This document shows positions 26,667 through 36,827 of a stretch of DNA of 64,000 bases, piece by piece. The stretch is from Gammaproteobacteria bacterium. GTDB taxonomy: Bacteria > Pseudomonadota > Gammaproteobacteria > Pseudomonadales > Azotimanducaceae. The notes under the pieces are model-generated. The model was given only the letters and a program-made list of their open reading frames with translations. It did not search any database and was not told the DNA's origin. The translations under genes were made by a program, and so were the position numbers. The DNA lies in assembly GCA_004357385.1 (NCBI GenBank), contig SMWF01000051.1, positions 1 to 64,000 on the forward strand, in the 5' to 3' direction. The stretch's first letter is position 1. Each line of letters opens with the position of its first letter.

Positions 26667-27587
26667 ATGCGAGATAAATTGCGAAATTTGGCCAAAGAAC
26701 CCCTCATCCAGTTCCTGCTCATCGGGGCGTGCATCTACGGCGCATATGCCTGGTTTGGCACCCCGGACGAAGACGTCACCGACAACACCATCATCGTCGA
26801 TGCAGCCCGGATAGATTCGTTTATCGGCCAGTGGCAACGGCGTTGGAATCGCCCGCCGACCCGCCGGGAACTCGACGGCGTGATCAATGCGTTTGTCCGC
26901 GAGGACATTCTCTACCGGGCAGCGCTCGCCATGGGACTGGATCAGGATGATCCCATCACCCGGCGGCGCATGGCCCAGAAGCTGGAATTCCTGACCAACG
27001 ATATCGCGCTGTTCAAGGAGCCGGTGCCCGGCGAGCTCGAGCGGTATTTCGAGGACAATCAGGCGCGTTACCGCGACCCCGACCTGATCACCTTCAGCCA
27101 GGTGTTTTTCGACCCCGACGCGCGCGAAGACGCTACGCTGGACGATGCGGCTGAAATGCTGGCGCAACTGCAGGTAGTCGGAGAGCCCGACCCGGCAACA
27201 CTCACTGCCGGCGACCGATTCATGCTGCAGAATTACTTCTCGGCGGCTTCCGAACTGGAGGTCCGTCGCCAGTTGGGTACGGGTTTCACAGAAGCCGTCA
27301 TGCAGCTCGAGCCAGGACGGTGGCACGGTCCCGTGCTGTCCGGCTTCGGCGTACACCTGGTCTATGTTTACCAGCTTGCCGTAGCACCAGCGCCTGAGTT
27401 CGAGGACGTCCAGCAGCAGGTGCTCGAAAACTGGCAGTCCGAGCAGCAGGAGGATTTCAACGAGACGTTTTTCGAAAGCCTCAAGAGCCGTTACGAGATC
27501 GTGATCGCGGAGCCGCCGGCCGGGGCGGTGCTCGAGATCTCTTCGGATTCGGGTGCACAAGGACCAGCGGCCAATCCTGCGTCATGA
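26667..27587 (+). CDS. Membrane-anchored parvulin-type peptidyl-prolyl isomerase
   Basis: A 306-residue protein with one N-terminal membrane helix (about 14-30), a SurA/PpiC-like helical arm, and a parvulin core from about residue 140 (LITFSQVFFDPD, then VLSGFGVHLVYVYQL, the counterpart of the 'GYH-I-K-V' end strand). Parvulins assist folding of exported proteins. Its stop overlaps the next gene's start by 4 bases (ATGA), so it is co-translated with the HupE-like membrane protein. The start is uncertain: AAGAGG directly abuts the ATG; a TTG four codons later is better spaced. Confidence 0.85.
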   Translation: MRDKLRNLAKEPLIQFLLIGACIYGAYAWFGTPDEDVTDNTIIVDAARIDSFIGQWQRRWNRPPTRRELDGVINAFVREDILYRAALAMGLDQDDPITRRRMAQKLEFLTNDIALFKEPVPGELERYFEDNQARYRDPDLITFSQVFFDPDAREDATLDDAAEMLAQLQVVGEPDPATLTAGDRFMLQNYFSAASELEVRRQLGTGFTEAVMQLEPGRWHGPVLSGFGVHLVYVYQLAVAPAPEFEDVQQQVLENWQSEQQEDFNETFFESLKSRYEIVIAEPPAGAVLEISSDSGAQGPAANPAS

Positions 27588-28579
27588 AAACCAGACGAGC
27601 GGTTGGGTTGTTATTTGGCCTGCTCGTGGCTGCCCCGAGCGTGTTCGCGGACGAGATCCGCCCGGCGCTGCTGGAGATTAACGAACGGGACGGGGGCTGG
27701 GTCGAGGTGACCTGGAAAGTACCGATGCGCGGCAATCAGGTCGAGGACCTCACGCCCGTTCTTCCCGAGTTTCTCGAGCCGCTAGGTGCCGGTTCCGGCC
27801 AACGGGTGCCAGGCGCCTGGCTCGAATACCGCACCTACCGCAATGCGGGACAAACCCTGACGGGCGCAACGCTGCGCATCGATGGGCTCGCTGCGCTGCC
27901 GACGGACGTGCTGATACGGGTCTCGTTGCAGGACGGCACGCAACACTCGGCGGTTCTGCGTTCGGGCAATGAATCCTTCACCATTCCGGAACAGGCCACC
28001 CGGGTCCAGTTGGCCGTTTCGTACTGGCAGATCGGCACCATCCACATTCTGGAAGGGTTCGATCACCTGCTGTTTTTACTGACCCTGTTGTTGATCGTTA
28101 CCGGCCTCTGGCCACTCCTTAAAACCGTTACCGCGTTCACTGTGGCCCACAGCCTGACGCTGGCACTGGCGACGCTCGGTATCGTGAACTTCCCGTCGGC
28201 CCCCACCGAGGCCGTGATTTCGCTCAGTATCATGCTGCTGGCGGTTGAAGCCGTGCGCAAAAGTTCCGGGGAGACAACTCTCAGCGAGCGCTTCCCGTGG
28301 TTGATCGCCTTCACCTTTGGACTGGTGCACGGGCTCGGCTTTGCGGGGGCATTGTCCGAAATCGGGGTCCCGCAGAACGAAGTACCGCTGGCGCTGTTGA
28401 TGTTCAACGTGGGCGTCGAGACGGGCCAGGTGATGTTTGTGGTTGCCGTATCGGTGCTGCTCGCAGGTCTGCACAAGCTGCATAGTCGTTCCGGACTGCT
28501 GATGGCCCGAACGACTCCGTATGCCATTGGCGGCGTCGCCGCGTTCTGGACGCTGCAACGGATCAACGCGTTTCTGTAG
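27584..28579 (+). CDS. HupE/UreJ-family membrane protein
   Basis: A 331-residue protein with a signal peptide (cleaved near VFA-DE), a periplasmic beta domain (residues 25-140), and about six membrane helices carrying the family blocks GFDHLLFLLTLLL, TAFTVAHSLTLALA and FTFGLVHGLGFAGAL. The His-Asp residues of these blocks (FDH, AHS, VHG) are the presumed metal-path ligands. HupE/UreJ proteins are linked to nickel or cobalt uptake, but no hydrogenase or urease gene is in the window. The tight link to a parvulin recurs in marine gammaproteobacteria as far as I recall, with no known function. Confidence 0.88.
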   Translation: MKTRRAVGLLFGLLVAAPSVFADEIRPALLEINERDGGWVEVTWKVPMRGNQVEDLTPVLPEFLEPLGAGSGQRVPGAWLEYRTYRNAGQTLTGATLRIDGLAALPTDVLIRVSLQDGTQHSAVLRSGNESFTIPEQATRVQLAVSYWQIGTIHILEGFDHLLFLLTLLLIVTGLWPLLKTVTAFTVAHSLTLALATLGIVNFPSAPTEAVISLSIMLLAVEAVRKSSGETTLSERFPWLIAFTFGLVHGLGFAGALSEIGVPQNEVPLALLMFNVGVETGQVMFVVAVSVLLAGLHKLHSRSGLLMARTTPYAIGGVAAFWTLQRINAFL

Positions 28580-28652
28580 ACGCGATCGGGAGTGAGCGCG
28601 CAGCGGCGACCGCAAGAGGGGCAAGACCCCTGAGTGCGGTGTCAAGTTTGGT

Positions 28653-29216
28653 ATGGTCTGGCTATTCCTGGGGCTGACGGCAGGCGACAGTCCTGGGGTG
28701 ACGCGGCAGGTGGCGCGCAATGCGTTGCTGCTGACGTTCGCCCTGATCGTGATCTTCTGCGTGCTCGGTAGGTTTATCTTCGAGATGTTCGGAATCACCT
28801 TGCCGGCGTTTCGCATCACCGGCGGCATTCTGGTTGCCCTGATCGGTTACAACATGCTGCACGGTGAGCAGTCCAAAGTGCAGAACCCGACGGCTGAGGA
28901 CGCATCGGACACTCTGCAGACGCAGCTCTCGGTCGCGGTGAGCCCGTTGGCGGTGCCTATTCTCGCGGGGCCGGGTACCATTGCGACCGCGATGAACTTC
29001 GCTGCCGCCGGCGGCGACTACGAACTCGCAATCACCGCGTTGGCATTTGCCGTGTTGTGCGTCATTACTTACTTCTGCTTCGTCTTCGGCCAGGGTATGG
29101 TCCGCTTTCTCGGCCAGAGCGGGCTGAATGTGGTCACGCGGATGATGGGCCTGATCCTGGCGGTGATCGGGGTCCAGATGCTGATCGAAGGGATCAAGGG
29201 TGCGTTCATCGGATAA
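28653..29216 (+). pseudogene. MarC-family membrane protein, N-terminally truncated
   Basis: The open frame gives 187 residues that align with MarC from the end of the first helix on (WLFLGLTAGDSP, FGITLPAFRITGGILVALIG, VPILAGPGTIATAMN, MMGLILAVIGVQMLIEG). The first 25 or so residues, which hold the first membrane helix and its conserved DP-G turn, are missing. Upstream the frame reads charged, non-membrane residues to a stop at 28593, and no other frame restores the helix. There is no ribosome binding site at the ATG. The gene is probably a broken copy; a functional short form cannot be excluded. A 5-pair hairpin (AGGGG/CCCCT) lies at the break. Confidence 0.75.
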
Positions 29217-29269
29217 ACCCGGGCAGGCGCACGTGCGTGAACGCACTCCGCAAGAAATGGAATTCGCTG

Positions 29270-31120
29270 ATGAGAAAGCTCCTGCTGGTGCTGCTGATCT
29301 TACCGTTGCTTCTGCTGGCGGTATCGATCGGTTTCGTCCTGCTGGTTGATCCGAACGATTACCGCGAAGAGCTGGAAGGAATCGGCAGCGACCTGTTGGG
29401 CCGCAAACTCGTGATCCGCGGGGCGATGAAGATCGTACCCGGGCTGGTGCCCGGGTTGAGCATGGCTGACGTGACGGTGGGCAATCCGGATTGGGCGCAC
29501 GACCCTTACCTTGCGAAGCTGGAACAGATCGAGGGTCGAATCGAGCTGCTGCAGGCGCTGCGTGGCAATCTGGAGTTGGCACACCTGACGGTGTCCGGGG
29601 GTGAGATCTTTCTCGAAGACCGGCCGGACGGGACCGACAACTACACGTTTGCCGAGAGTGGTGCGGGTACCGACGAAACCGACATCGGCGATCGTGTGCC
29701 GCGCCTGCGTCTGAGGGACATCACCATCAGCCACCGCGCGGCGAGCGAACTCAGCTGGGGAATCCAGGTCGATTCGGCGGTATTCGACAAGTCCCCTGAC
29801 AATTCGCGGCGGATTACGGCGGACGGGATCTTCGCGGGGGTCCCGATCAGCATGGAGGGAACGCGCGGAATCCAGGCGGGCTCTCCCTGGCAGTGGGTCG
29901 CCCGGATCAAGGATGACGCGGAACTGCGTGCCACAGGCCGTATTAGGGATCTTTACACTACAAACGGATTGCCGGTAACCGCCAGCGGGCCGGATGTCGG
30001 AGCGCTGTCTGCGCGCTTCGGATTGACCGTGCCGGTCAGTGACGGGTTTGAGCTGAAGGGCAACCTGCGGCTGCATGGGGATACATACGCCCTGGACTCC
30101 ATCGAGGGGACGGTAGCCAAGACCGATGTGAAAGGCGAACTGAGTGTGGTGAACGGGGCGTCAGCGCCTCGGATCGATGCCACGTTTGCGTCGCAGACGC
30201 TCGAGTTCACGGGCGCCTGGCTTGGGGATTCCTCCGGGTCCAAGATCATCCCCGAGTTTTCCGTGCCCGTGGAGGCGCTGCGGGCGATCGACCTGGATAT
30301 CGACTATCGGGCGTCGCAGATCATCTCCGAGCACGGGGCGCTGACGGACCTGAAATTGAAGCTGAGCCTGGTTGCGGGGCGCTTGAACATCTCGGAGATT
30401 TCGGCGACGGATTCGAGCGGCGCGTCGTTGCATGGTCAGTTCGAACTCGATGCGAGCGGCGCCACACCGAACATGACCGCGCGGCTGGACGCCGATTCGT
30501 TCGACCTGGGGTTGTTGTTGAAAACCCTGGGCTGGTTCGATGGCATCCAGGAGCAAATCGACATCGATTTGAAGCTGGCCGCGAGCGGTCACGACCGGGC
30601 AAGTGTGTTGAGCGGCCTGACCGGGCGGTTGGTGATCGTCAGCGGTGGTGGGAGTATTGACAGCAAAAACTTCGACCTGTGGGCGGCGGATCTCGTCACC
30701 ACGATGCTGTCGCCCAAGTGGCGCGGAGAAGACAACACCACCATCGAATGTGGTGTGGTGGGCCTGGAGGTCAAGCAGGGCGTTGCGACGGTCGAACATC
30801 TCCTGGTTGATACCGAGCGGATTACGATCGGCGGGAGTGGGAGTGTCAACCTCATCGAGGAGACCTTCGACCTGGTGCTCGCTCCCCAACCGAAAAAGGC
30901 CAGCCTCGTCTCGCTGGCACGGCCGGTCAGGATCGCAGGGCCCTGGTCCGCGCCGGATGTTGCGACCATCAAAGTGCCGACATTCAGACGCATGGCCAAA
31001 ATGGGAACCCTTGCAGTCCTGAACCCGGTGTTTCTCGTGGCGTCATTCAGCCATACCGGCCAGATCGACAAGAACGCGTGCATCGAGGCGGTTAAAGCGG
31101 TGCAGGAAGCTTTCGAGTAA
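29270..31120 (+). CDS. AsmA family envelope protein (second copy)
   Basis: A 616-residue protein with an N-terminal membrane helix (residues 3-23), the AsmA opening DPNDYREELEGIGSDLLGRKLVIRG, a long beta-rich periplasmic region with 'LSMADVTVGNPDWA' (typical of AsmA repeats), and the C-terminal module (GSGSVNLIEETFDLVLAPQPKK). It is unrelated in detail to the AsmA protein beside mutY and may serve another lipid-bridge role. The start was set at the ATG preceded by GGAA; a GTG 11 codons upstream is also open. It follows the marC remnant by 53 bases. Confidence 0.88.
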   Translation: MRKLLLVLLILPLLLLAVSIGFVLLVDPNDYREELEGIGSDLLGRKLVIRGAMKIVPGLVPGLSMADVTVGNPDWAHDPYLAKLEQIEGRIELLQALRGNLELAHLTVSGGEIFLEDRPDGTDNYTFAESGAGTDETDIGDRVPRLRLRDITISHRAASELSWGIQVDSAVFDKSPDNSRRITADGIFAGVPISMEGTRGIQAGSPWQWVARIKDDAELRATGRIRDLYTTNGLPVTASGPDVGALSARFGLTVPVSDGFELKGNLRLHGDTYALDSIEGTVAKTDVKGELSVVNGASAPRIDATFASQTLEFTGAWLGDSSGSKIIPEFSVPVEALRAIDLDIDYRASQIISEHGALTDLKLKLSLVAGRLNISEISATDSSGASLHGQFELDASGATPNMTARLDADSFDLGLLLKTLGWFDGIQEQIDIDLKLAASGHDRASVLSGLTGRLVIVSGGGSIDSKNFDLWAADLVTTMLSPKWRGEDNTTIECGVVGLEVKQGVATVEHLLVDTERITIGGSGSVNLIEETFDLVLAPQPKKASLVSLARPVRIAGPWSAPDVATIKVPTFRRMAKMGTLAVLNPVFLVASFSHTGQIDKNACIEAVKAVQEAFE

Positions 31121-31295
31121 AACCGTCGCGCTGTGGCAGCTCGTAGCGGAGCCGGTCGTTGACGGCCTCGGTCTGTTCGTCCGGTTCGCTTTGCGTTCAG
31201 CGGACATAGTCTGTATGTTGCGCGCTCCCGCGCGTGGGGTGGCCTGTCTGACACGAGGCCGTACCCACACTTGGACCGATCCCGGATACCGCCCC

Positions 31296-33113
31296 ATGGA
31301 CGCCAAACACTTAAGAAACATCGCCATTGTCGCGCACGTCGACCATGGCAAGACCACGCTGGTTGATTGTCTGCTGAAGCAAACCGGGACGCTGGGTGAT
31401 CGAGGCAACGCGGTCGAGCGAGTGCTCGACAGCAACGATCAGGAGCGCGAGCGCGGTATTACGATACTGTCGAAGTGCACCGCGGTGCGCTACCGGGATC
31501 ATCGGATCAACATCGTCGACACCCCCGGCCACGCCGATTTCGGTGGTGAAGTAGAGCGCATCCTGTCAATGGTCGACTCGGTGCTGCTGCTGGTGGACGC
31601 GGTCGACGGACCGATGCCGCAGACCCGCTTCGTGACCAGCAAGGCCTTTGCCCAGGGCCTGAATCCCATCGTCGTGATCAACAAGATCGATCGGCCGGGC
31701 GCCCGCCCGCATCAGGTGGTGGACGAGGTGTTCGATCTGTTTGACGCGTTGGGTGCGACCGAGGAGCAACTCGATTTTCCGATCGTGTTCAGCTGCGCGA
31801 CCGAAGGCACCTCGAGTCTCGACCCGGAAGCTGTGCAAGGCGATATGACCACCCTGCTCGACACGATCATCGCCAAGGTTCCCGCGCCTGACGTCGACGT
31901 CGATGGACCGTTCCAACTGCAGATCAGTGCGCTCGACTACTCGAGCTATGTCGGTGTCATCGGCATCGGTCGAATCAATCGAGGGCAGATAGCGACCAAT
32001 ACGCCAGTGGTGGTCATGGATCATGAGGGTAATCGACGCAATGCGCGCGTGCTCGCGCTATTGGGTCATCATGGCCTGGAGCGGATTGAACTCCCCGAGG
32101 CGGTTGCCGGCGACATCGTCTGCGTAACCGGGGTCGACGGAATCGGGATATCCGATACGTTGTGTTCCCCGGAAGCGCCCGAGGCCTTGCCCGCGCTGGC
32201 GATCGACGAGCCCACCGTGCGGATGAGTTTTTGCGTCAATACCTCGCCCTACGCGGGCGTCGATGGAAAGTATCTGACCAGCCGGCAGCTGCGCGAACGG
32301 CTGTTCAGGGAAGCCTCCTACAATGTAGCGTTGAGGGTGGAGGAAACCGTGGATCCGGACGTGTTCAACGTGTCCGGCCGGGGTGAGTTGCACCTTGCCG
32401 TGCTGATCGAAACGATGCGTCGGGAAGGGTACGAGATGGCCGTTTCGAGGCCGCAGGTCATTACCCGTGAGGAGGATGGCGTCACCCTCGAACCCTTCGA
32501 GGAGCTGACGATTGATATTGAAACAGGTCACCAGGGCAAGGTGATGGAGGCGCTGGGCGAACGCCGCGCAGAGCTTGTGAATATGGAGGTCGGGGGCGAT
32601 GGCCGAAACCGGCTGAGCTATCGGATTGCGTCCCGGGCGCTGATGGGCTTTCGACCACAGTTTCTGTCCATGACCAACGGTACCGGCATCATGTCCTATG
32701 GACCGGCCGGGCACGCCAAGGCGGTGCCGGGTGGGCTGGGCGAACGCAGTAACGGCGTGTTGGTGTCGATGGTCGAAGGTAAGGCGGTGGGCTACGCATT
32801 GTTCAATCTGCAGAATCGCGGGCGTCTGTTCGTGGGTCCCAATGATCCCGTTTACGAGGGCATGGTCATCGGGATCAACAGCCGTGATTCGGACCTGGTA
32901 GTGAACCCGACGAAAGAGAAGAAGCTCACCAATGTCCGCGCTGCTGGAACCGATGAGAACATCCTGTTGAGCTCGCCGATTCGAATGAGCCTCGAGCAAT
33001 CCCTCGAATTCATCAATCTCGACGAGCTGGTTGAGATCACACCGAAAGCGATTCGCATTCGTAAGCGCCAGTTGCGCGAGCACGAACGCCGCCGCACGGC
33101 GCGCGCCGGTTGA
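31296..33113 (+). CDS. typA: Ribosome-associated GTPase TypA/BipA
   Basis: A 605-residue translational GTPase with [16 protein letters not shown] (G1), RGITI (G2), [16 protein letters not shown] (G3), NKIDRPGA (G4), then the EF-G-like domains III and V and the family C-terminal part ([21 protein letters not shown]). BipA helps 50S assembly and stress adaptation. The true start is the ATG at 31296, although the frame is open further upstream. Together with dtd it forms a two-gene unit. In pseudomonads typA lies beside thiI-glnA; here four genes separate them. Confidence 0.97.
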   Translation: MDAKHLRNIAIVAHVDHGKTTLVDCLLKQTGTLGDRGNAVERVLDSNDQERERGITILSKCTAVRYRDHRINIVDTPGHADFGGEVERILSMVDSVLLLVDAVDGPMPQTRFVTSKAFAQGLNPIVVINKIDRPGARPHQVVDEVFDLFDALGATEEQLDFPIVFSCATEGTSSLDPEAVQGDMTTLLDTIIAKVPAPDVDVDGPFQLQISALDYSSYVGVIGIGRINRGQIATNTPVVVMDHEGNRRNARVLALLGHHGLERIELPEAVAGDIVCVTGVDGIGISDTLCSPEAPEALPALAIDEPTVRMSFCVNTSPYAGVDGKYLTSRQLRERLFREASYNVALRVEETVDPDVFNVSGRGELHLAVLIETMRREGYEMAVSRPQVITREEDGVTLEPFEELTIDIETGHQGKVMEALGERRAELVNMEVGGDGRNRLSYRIASRALMGFRPQFLSMTNGTGIMSYGPAGHAKAVPGGLGERSNGVLVSMVEGKAVGYALFNLQNRGRLFVGPNDPVYEGMVIGINSRDSDLVVNPTKEKKLTNVRAAGTDENILLSSPIRMSLEQSLEFINLDELVEITPKAIRIRKRQLREHERRRTARAG

Positions 33114-33562
33114 AGGCGCTGCTGCAGCGGGTTACCGAGGCGGCGGTAGCGGTTGCGGGCAAACAGTTAGCATCGATCGGCCCGGGACTGCTGGTTTTCG
33201 TCGGCGTGTCGCCTGCGGATGATGCGGAGGCTGCGCGTTGGCTGGCGGACAAGACGCTGCGCTTGAGAGTCTTTCCCGACGCGCACAAGCCGATGAATCG
33301 GGACGTAATGGGGGTGGGCGGCGAGATTCTCGTGATCTCGCAGTTCACGCTTACCGCGGACACCCGTCGTGGCCGTCGACCCAGCTTCACCGGTGTAGCG
33401 CCCCCCGAACAAGCGCAGCGGTTGTACCAGACGTACCTCGAATCGCTGAGAACAACCTACGATGCGGTGTCCGAGGGACAGTTTGGTGCGGACATGCAGG
33501 TCAGTCTAGTCAACGATGGCCCGGTGACGTTCCTGCTCGAAAGCCCGTTCGGGGACCGTTAA
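33110..33562 (+). CDS. dtd: D-aminoacyl-tRNA deacylase
   Basis: A 150-residue enzyme that removes D-amino acids mischarged onto tRNA. The family motifs are ALLQRVTEAAVAV, SQFTLTADTRRGRRPSF (the SQFTL block) and the C-terminal VNDGPVTFLLES (the cross-subunit GPVT block). The start is a TTG that overlaps the typA stop (TTGA), a typical coupled start in this organism. Length matches the bacterial family. Confidence 0.97.
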   Translation: MKALLQRVTEAAVAVAGKQLASIGPGLLVFVGVSPADDAEAARWLADKTLRLRVFPDAHKPMNRDVMGVGGEILVISQFTLTADTRRGRRPSFTGVAPPEQAQRLYQTYLESLRTTYDAVSEGQFGADMQVSLVNDGPVTFLLESPFGDR

Positions 33563-33585
33563 GCTGCTCGGAACAGGGAGTTGTC

Positions 33586-35667
33586 ATGCGGAATTTCCTA
33601 GTCGCACTCATAGGTACCGCTGGCCTCCTGTTGTCTGCCTGCGGTGGTGGTGGTGGCGGCGGCGGGGTACCAAGCAGCAATGCCAACCTCGCCAGCCTGA
33701 CCCTCAGCGCCGGTTCGTTGGTTCCGGGTTTCGCATCCGCAACGACCGTCTACACGGTGACGGTCCGCTTCAGCGTCGCCGACGAGACCACGGTGACACC
33801 GACGGCCGTTGATCCCGGCGCTACGATTCAAGTCGATGGCGTGGCGGTGGCCTCCGGATCGGCCAGCGCGCCAATCGTGCTGATCGTGGGGATCACCGAC
33901 ATCGAGATCGTGGTGAGGGCTGCGGATGGCACGGTGAAGACCTACCAGGTAGCAGTGACCCGCGATCCGGAAGCCAGCAACGCGGATCTGGACGCGCTTG
34001 CGCTCAACCTGACAACCCTGGATCAAGCCTTTCAGAGCATTCTGCTGAACTACACCGCCAGCACCGGATTTCTTGGAGCGTCGACCCGTGCGGATGCGGT
34101 GACTAGCGATGAGTTAGCCGTGATCGACATTGAAGGGTCCGTCGTGGAGTCGGGCGAACCCAGCGACCCTCTGCCGCTCAGCGCAGCGGCGGACACCCAG
34201 ATCGAGGTTCGCGTCACCGCGGAGGACTTGATTACCCAGAAGAGTTACCAGGTGACCGTCAGCCGGGCTGCCGCCGTGGCGTTCGCCCAGCGGGTCTACG
34301 CCAAGGCCTCCAATACCGACCAGGACGATCTGTTCGGCTCTGCCGTGGCGCTGTCCGGCGATACTCTCGTGGTGGGCGCGCCCGGTGAGGCGAGCAACGC
34401 CACGGGAGTTGACGGCAATCAGAACGACGACAGTCTGCTCGACGCCGGGGCAGTCTACGTGTTCGTTCGGGACGGCGGTGGCGTGTGGACGCAGCAGGCC
34501 TATCTGAAGGCGTCGAATACCGATTCCGATGATCTGTTCGGCAGCATCGTGGCGATCTCCGGCGACACCGTCGCAATTGGTGCACCCGGGGAGGCGAGTC
34601 TGGACGGCGCTGATCAGGGTGACGATAGTGGCAGCGATGTGGGCGCCGTGTACATATTCGTCCGCAGCGGCACGGCCTGGACCCAGCAGGCCTACCTGAA
34701 AGCGTCCAATCTGGACACCGGTGATCTGTTCTCTGACGTGAGTCTGGACGACGACGTTCTGGTGGTGGGCGCACGCGGCGAGGGCAGCGGCGCGACCGGC
34801 ATCGATAGCGATCAGATCGACGATTCGGCGCCTGGCGCGGGTGCGGCTTATGTGTTCGAACGGGACGCTGGCGGGGTCTGGTCGCAGACCACCTACCTCA
34901 AGGCGTCCAACGCTGAAGCCGGAGACGCGTTCGGGCGCGTTGCCTTGAGCGGCGCCAGCCTTGCCGTGGGAGCGGTCGGCGAAAACAGTGACAGTACCGG
35001 GATCGGTGGCAGTCAATCGGACAACAGTCAGGTCGACGCCGGCGCGACGTATCTGTTCGTGCGTGGCGCAGGCGGCAACTGGGCTCAGCAAGCGTACATC
35101 AAGGCATCGAACACCGACGCTGGAGACGGCTTCGGCCGCGTGGCGCTGGAAGGTGATCTGCTTGTGGTCGGCGCGCCTGGCGAGAACAGCAATGCAACGG
35201 GCATCGGCGGCGACGAGGACGATGACAGTTTTGCCGACGCGGGGGCCGTGTATCTGTTCGTGCGGGTGGGATCGACCTGGTCACAGGCGGCTTACGTGAA
35301 GGCCTCGAACGCTGATCCTGGGGATAGCTTTGGCACCGGGGTCTCGTTGTGGGAGTCAATTCTCGCGGTCGGTGCGCCCGGTGAGCAGAGCAACGCGACC
35401 GGGATCGGGGGGAACGAACTCGACGATTCGCTGACCGCAGCCGGCGCGGTCTATGTGTTCGAAAACACCCCGGGCGGCTTGACGCAGCAGTTGTACGTCA
35501 AAGCTTCGAATACGGCCGCCGATGACCTTTTCGGGTCGGCGCCGGTCGTGGATCGGGATCTGCTGGTCGTTGGCGCCTTGGGCGAAGGCAGCAATGCGAC
35601 GGGGATTGGTGGGAGTGAGATCGACGACAGCACACCGCGCGCCGGTGCGTCGTACCTCTTTGATTGA
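33586..35667 (+). CDS. Lipoprotein with cadherin-like and seven FG-GAP repeats
   Basis: A 693-residue lipoprotein with signal ending LLLSAC followed by a run of eight Gly. Residues about 30-225 form two cadherin-like beta-sandwich copies (each ending TVKTYQVAVTR or QKSYQVTVSR). From about residue 230, seven repeats start YxKASNxDxxDxFG and continue with LVVGAPGE and YVFV, the integrin-alpha style FG-GAP unit, enough to close a seven-bladed propeller. Such proteins act at the cell surface in binding, but the ligand is unknown. The start has AGGGAG upstream. It sits between dtd and the convergent tatC (6-base gap). Confidence 0.9.
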   Translation: MRNFLVALIGTAGLLLSACGGGGGGGGVPSSNANLASLTLSAGSLVPGFASATTVYTVTVRFSVADETTVTPTAVDPGATIQVDGVAVASGSASAPIVLIVGITDIEIVVRAADGTVKTYQVAVTRDPEASNADLDALALNLTTLDQAFQSILLNYTASTGFLGASTRADAVTSDELAVIDIEGSVVESGEPSDPLPLSAAADTQIEVRVTAEDLITQKSYQVTVSRAAAVAFAQRVYAKASNTDQDDLFGSAVALSGDTLVVGAPGEASNATGVDGNQNDDSLLDAGAVYVFVRDGGGVWTQQAYLKASNTDSDDLFGSIVAISGDTVAIGAPGEASLDGADQGDDSGSDVGAVYIFVRSGTAWTQQAYLKASNLDTGDLFSDVSLDDDVLVVGARGEGSGATGIDSDQIDDSAPGAGAAYVFERDAGGVWSQTTYLKASNAEAGDAFGRVALSGASLAVGAVGENSDSTGIGGSQSDNSQVDAGATYLFVRGAGGNWAQQAYIKASNTDAGDGFGRVALEGDLLVVGAPGENSNATGIGGDEDDDSFADAGAVYLFVRVGSTWSQAAYVKASNADPGDSFGTGVSLWESILAVGAPGEQSNATGIGGNELDDSLTAAGAVYVFENTPGGLTQQLYVKASNTAADDLFGSAPVVDRDLLVVGALGEGSNATGIGGSEIDDSTPRAGASYLFD

Positions 35668-35673
35668 CAGCGA

Positions 35674-36450
35674 CTAAGAGGCGTCGTCCGGCTCTTCATG
35701 ACGCTCGGTGAAACGCGCGAGAATGACCCCCACCTCGAACAACAGCCAGGTCGGTAACGCCAGCAGAACCTGAGAGATGATATCGGGCGGGGTGAGCAAC
35801 ATCCCGACCACGAAGCATCCAACGACAATGTAGGGCCGCTTGCGCGCCAGACTGTCCGCGGTCGTCAACCCGGACCACACCAGCAGTAGCGTGGCGATGG
35901 GAATTTCGAACGCCAGCCCGAAGGCGAAGAACATCTTGATGACGAAGTCGAGGTAGCGATTGATGTCGGTCATCATCGTTACGCCCACCGGCGTCACGGA
36001 CGCGAAGAACTGAAACATCAACGGAAACACCAGAACGTAGGCGAATACCATGCCGGCGTAGAACAGGATGATGCTCGAAGCCAGCATCGGCAGCGCAAAA
36101 CGCTTCTCTCGCAGATACAGTCCCGGCGACACGAATGCCCACAGCTGATGCAGCAGGAACGGCATGCCGAGGAACACCGCGCTGAACATCGCGAGCTTGA
36201 AGGGCGTAAGGAACGGCGACGCGACATCCGTGGCGATCATGGTGCTGCCTTCCGGCAGATGCGCCATTAAGGGGGCCGCCACCAGCTCGTAGATGTCGTT
36301 GGCGAAGTAGTAGATGGGGAAGAACAGCAGCAGCACGGCCAGCGCGCCGCGGAGAATCCGTGCTCGCAACTCGATGAGGTGACTCAGGAAAGGCTGTTCG
36401 GTCGAATCGACCAGTTCGTCGTGTTCGCGTGGTTCGCTCGTATCGGTCAT
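35674..36450 (-). CDS. tatC: Sec-independent translocase subunit TatC
   Basis: A 258-residue membrane protein with six helices. Key motifs are [15 protein letters not shown] (substrate-binding N terminus), [10 protein letters not shown], the conserved Phe/Pro-rich [14 protein letters not shown] block and [10 protein letters not shown] with the critical Glu. TatC binds the twin-arginine signal of folded proteins. Its ATG overlaps the tatB stop (ATGA). The transcript runs tatA-tatB-tatC after hisE. Confidence 0.98.
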   Translation of the reverse strand: MTDTSEPREHDELVDSTEQPFLSHLIELRARILRGALAVLLLFFPIYYFANDIYELVAAPLMAHLPEGSTMIATDVASPFLTPFKLAMFSAVFLGMPFLLHQLWAFVSPGLYLREKRFALPMLASSIILFYAGMVFAYVLVFPLMFQFFASVTPVGVTMMTDINRYLDFVIKMFFAFGLAFEIPIATLLLVWSGLTTADSLARKRPYIVVGCFVVGMLLTPPDIISQVLLALPTWLLFEVGVILARFTERHEEPDDAS

Positions 36451-36827
36451 CGAGGTTCGGATGGATCAGCCGCGGACGTGTCGGGTTCGGGTCGACTCGG
36501 TTGGTGGGGTTCGGGTGGATCAGGGTTCGCTCGAGCGGCGGCATCACCGTGTTGCGGATCGATACGTTTGGCATCCTCGCCCGTCGCGCGCACCTCGTCT
36601 TCGATGCGTTTGATGTCCGCCAGCACCGCTTCGTTGTGCAGTTGCCGGCGGATCTCGTCCATGCCGATCTCGCGCTCGATCTCGGCCTTCACCGTGTTGA
36701 AGCTGCGCCGCAGTCGGCCCAGCCACAGGCCCATCGTTCGCAGCGCTTCGGGCAGGCGCTCGGGGCCCAGCACGAGCAGGGCAATGACGCTCACCAGAAT
36801 CAGCTCCGGGAAACCGACATCAAACAT
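36447..36827 (-). CDS. tatB: Sec-independent translocase subunit TatB
   Basis: A 126-residue protein with an N-terminal helix [19 protein letters not shown], the [11 protein letters not shown] amphipathic segment, and a Pro/Asp-rich tail. The invariant Glu at position 8 and the GPERLP hinge distinguish TatB from TatA. Start chosen at the ATG that begins the family N terminus, 8 bases inside the tatA end. It passes substrates from TatC to TatA. Confidence 0.97.
   Translation of the reverse strand: MFDVGFPELILVSVIALLVLGPERLPEALRTMGLWLGRLRRSFNTVKAEIEREIGMDEIRRQLHNEAVLADIKRIEDEVRATGEDAKRIDPQHGDAAARANPDPPEPHQPSRPEPDTSAADPSEPR

Noticed and set aside
33238-33585. Longer start for the FG-GAP lipoprotein
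   Set aside because: The extension overlaps dtd in another frame; the lipoprotein signal and a ribosome binding site fix the start at 33586.
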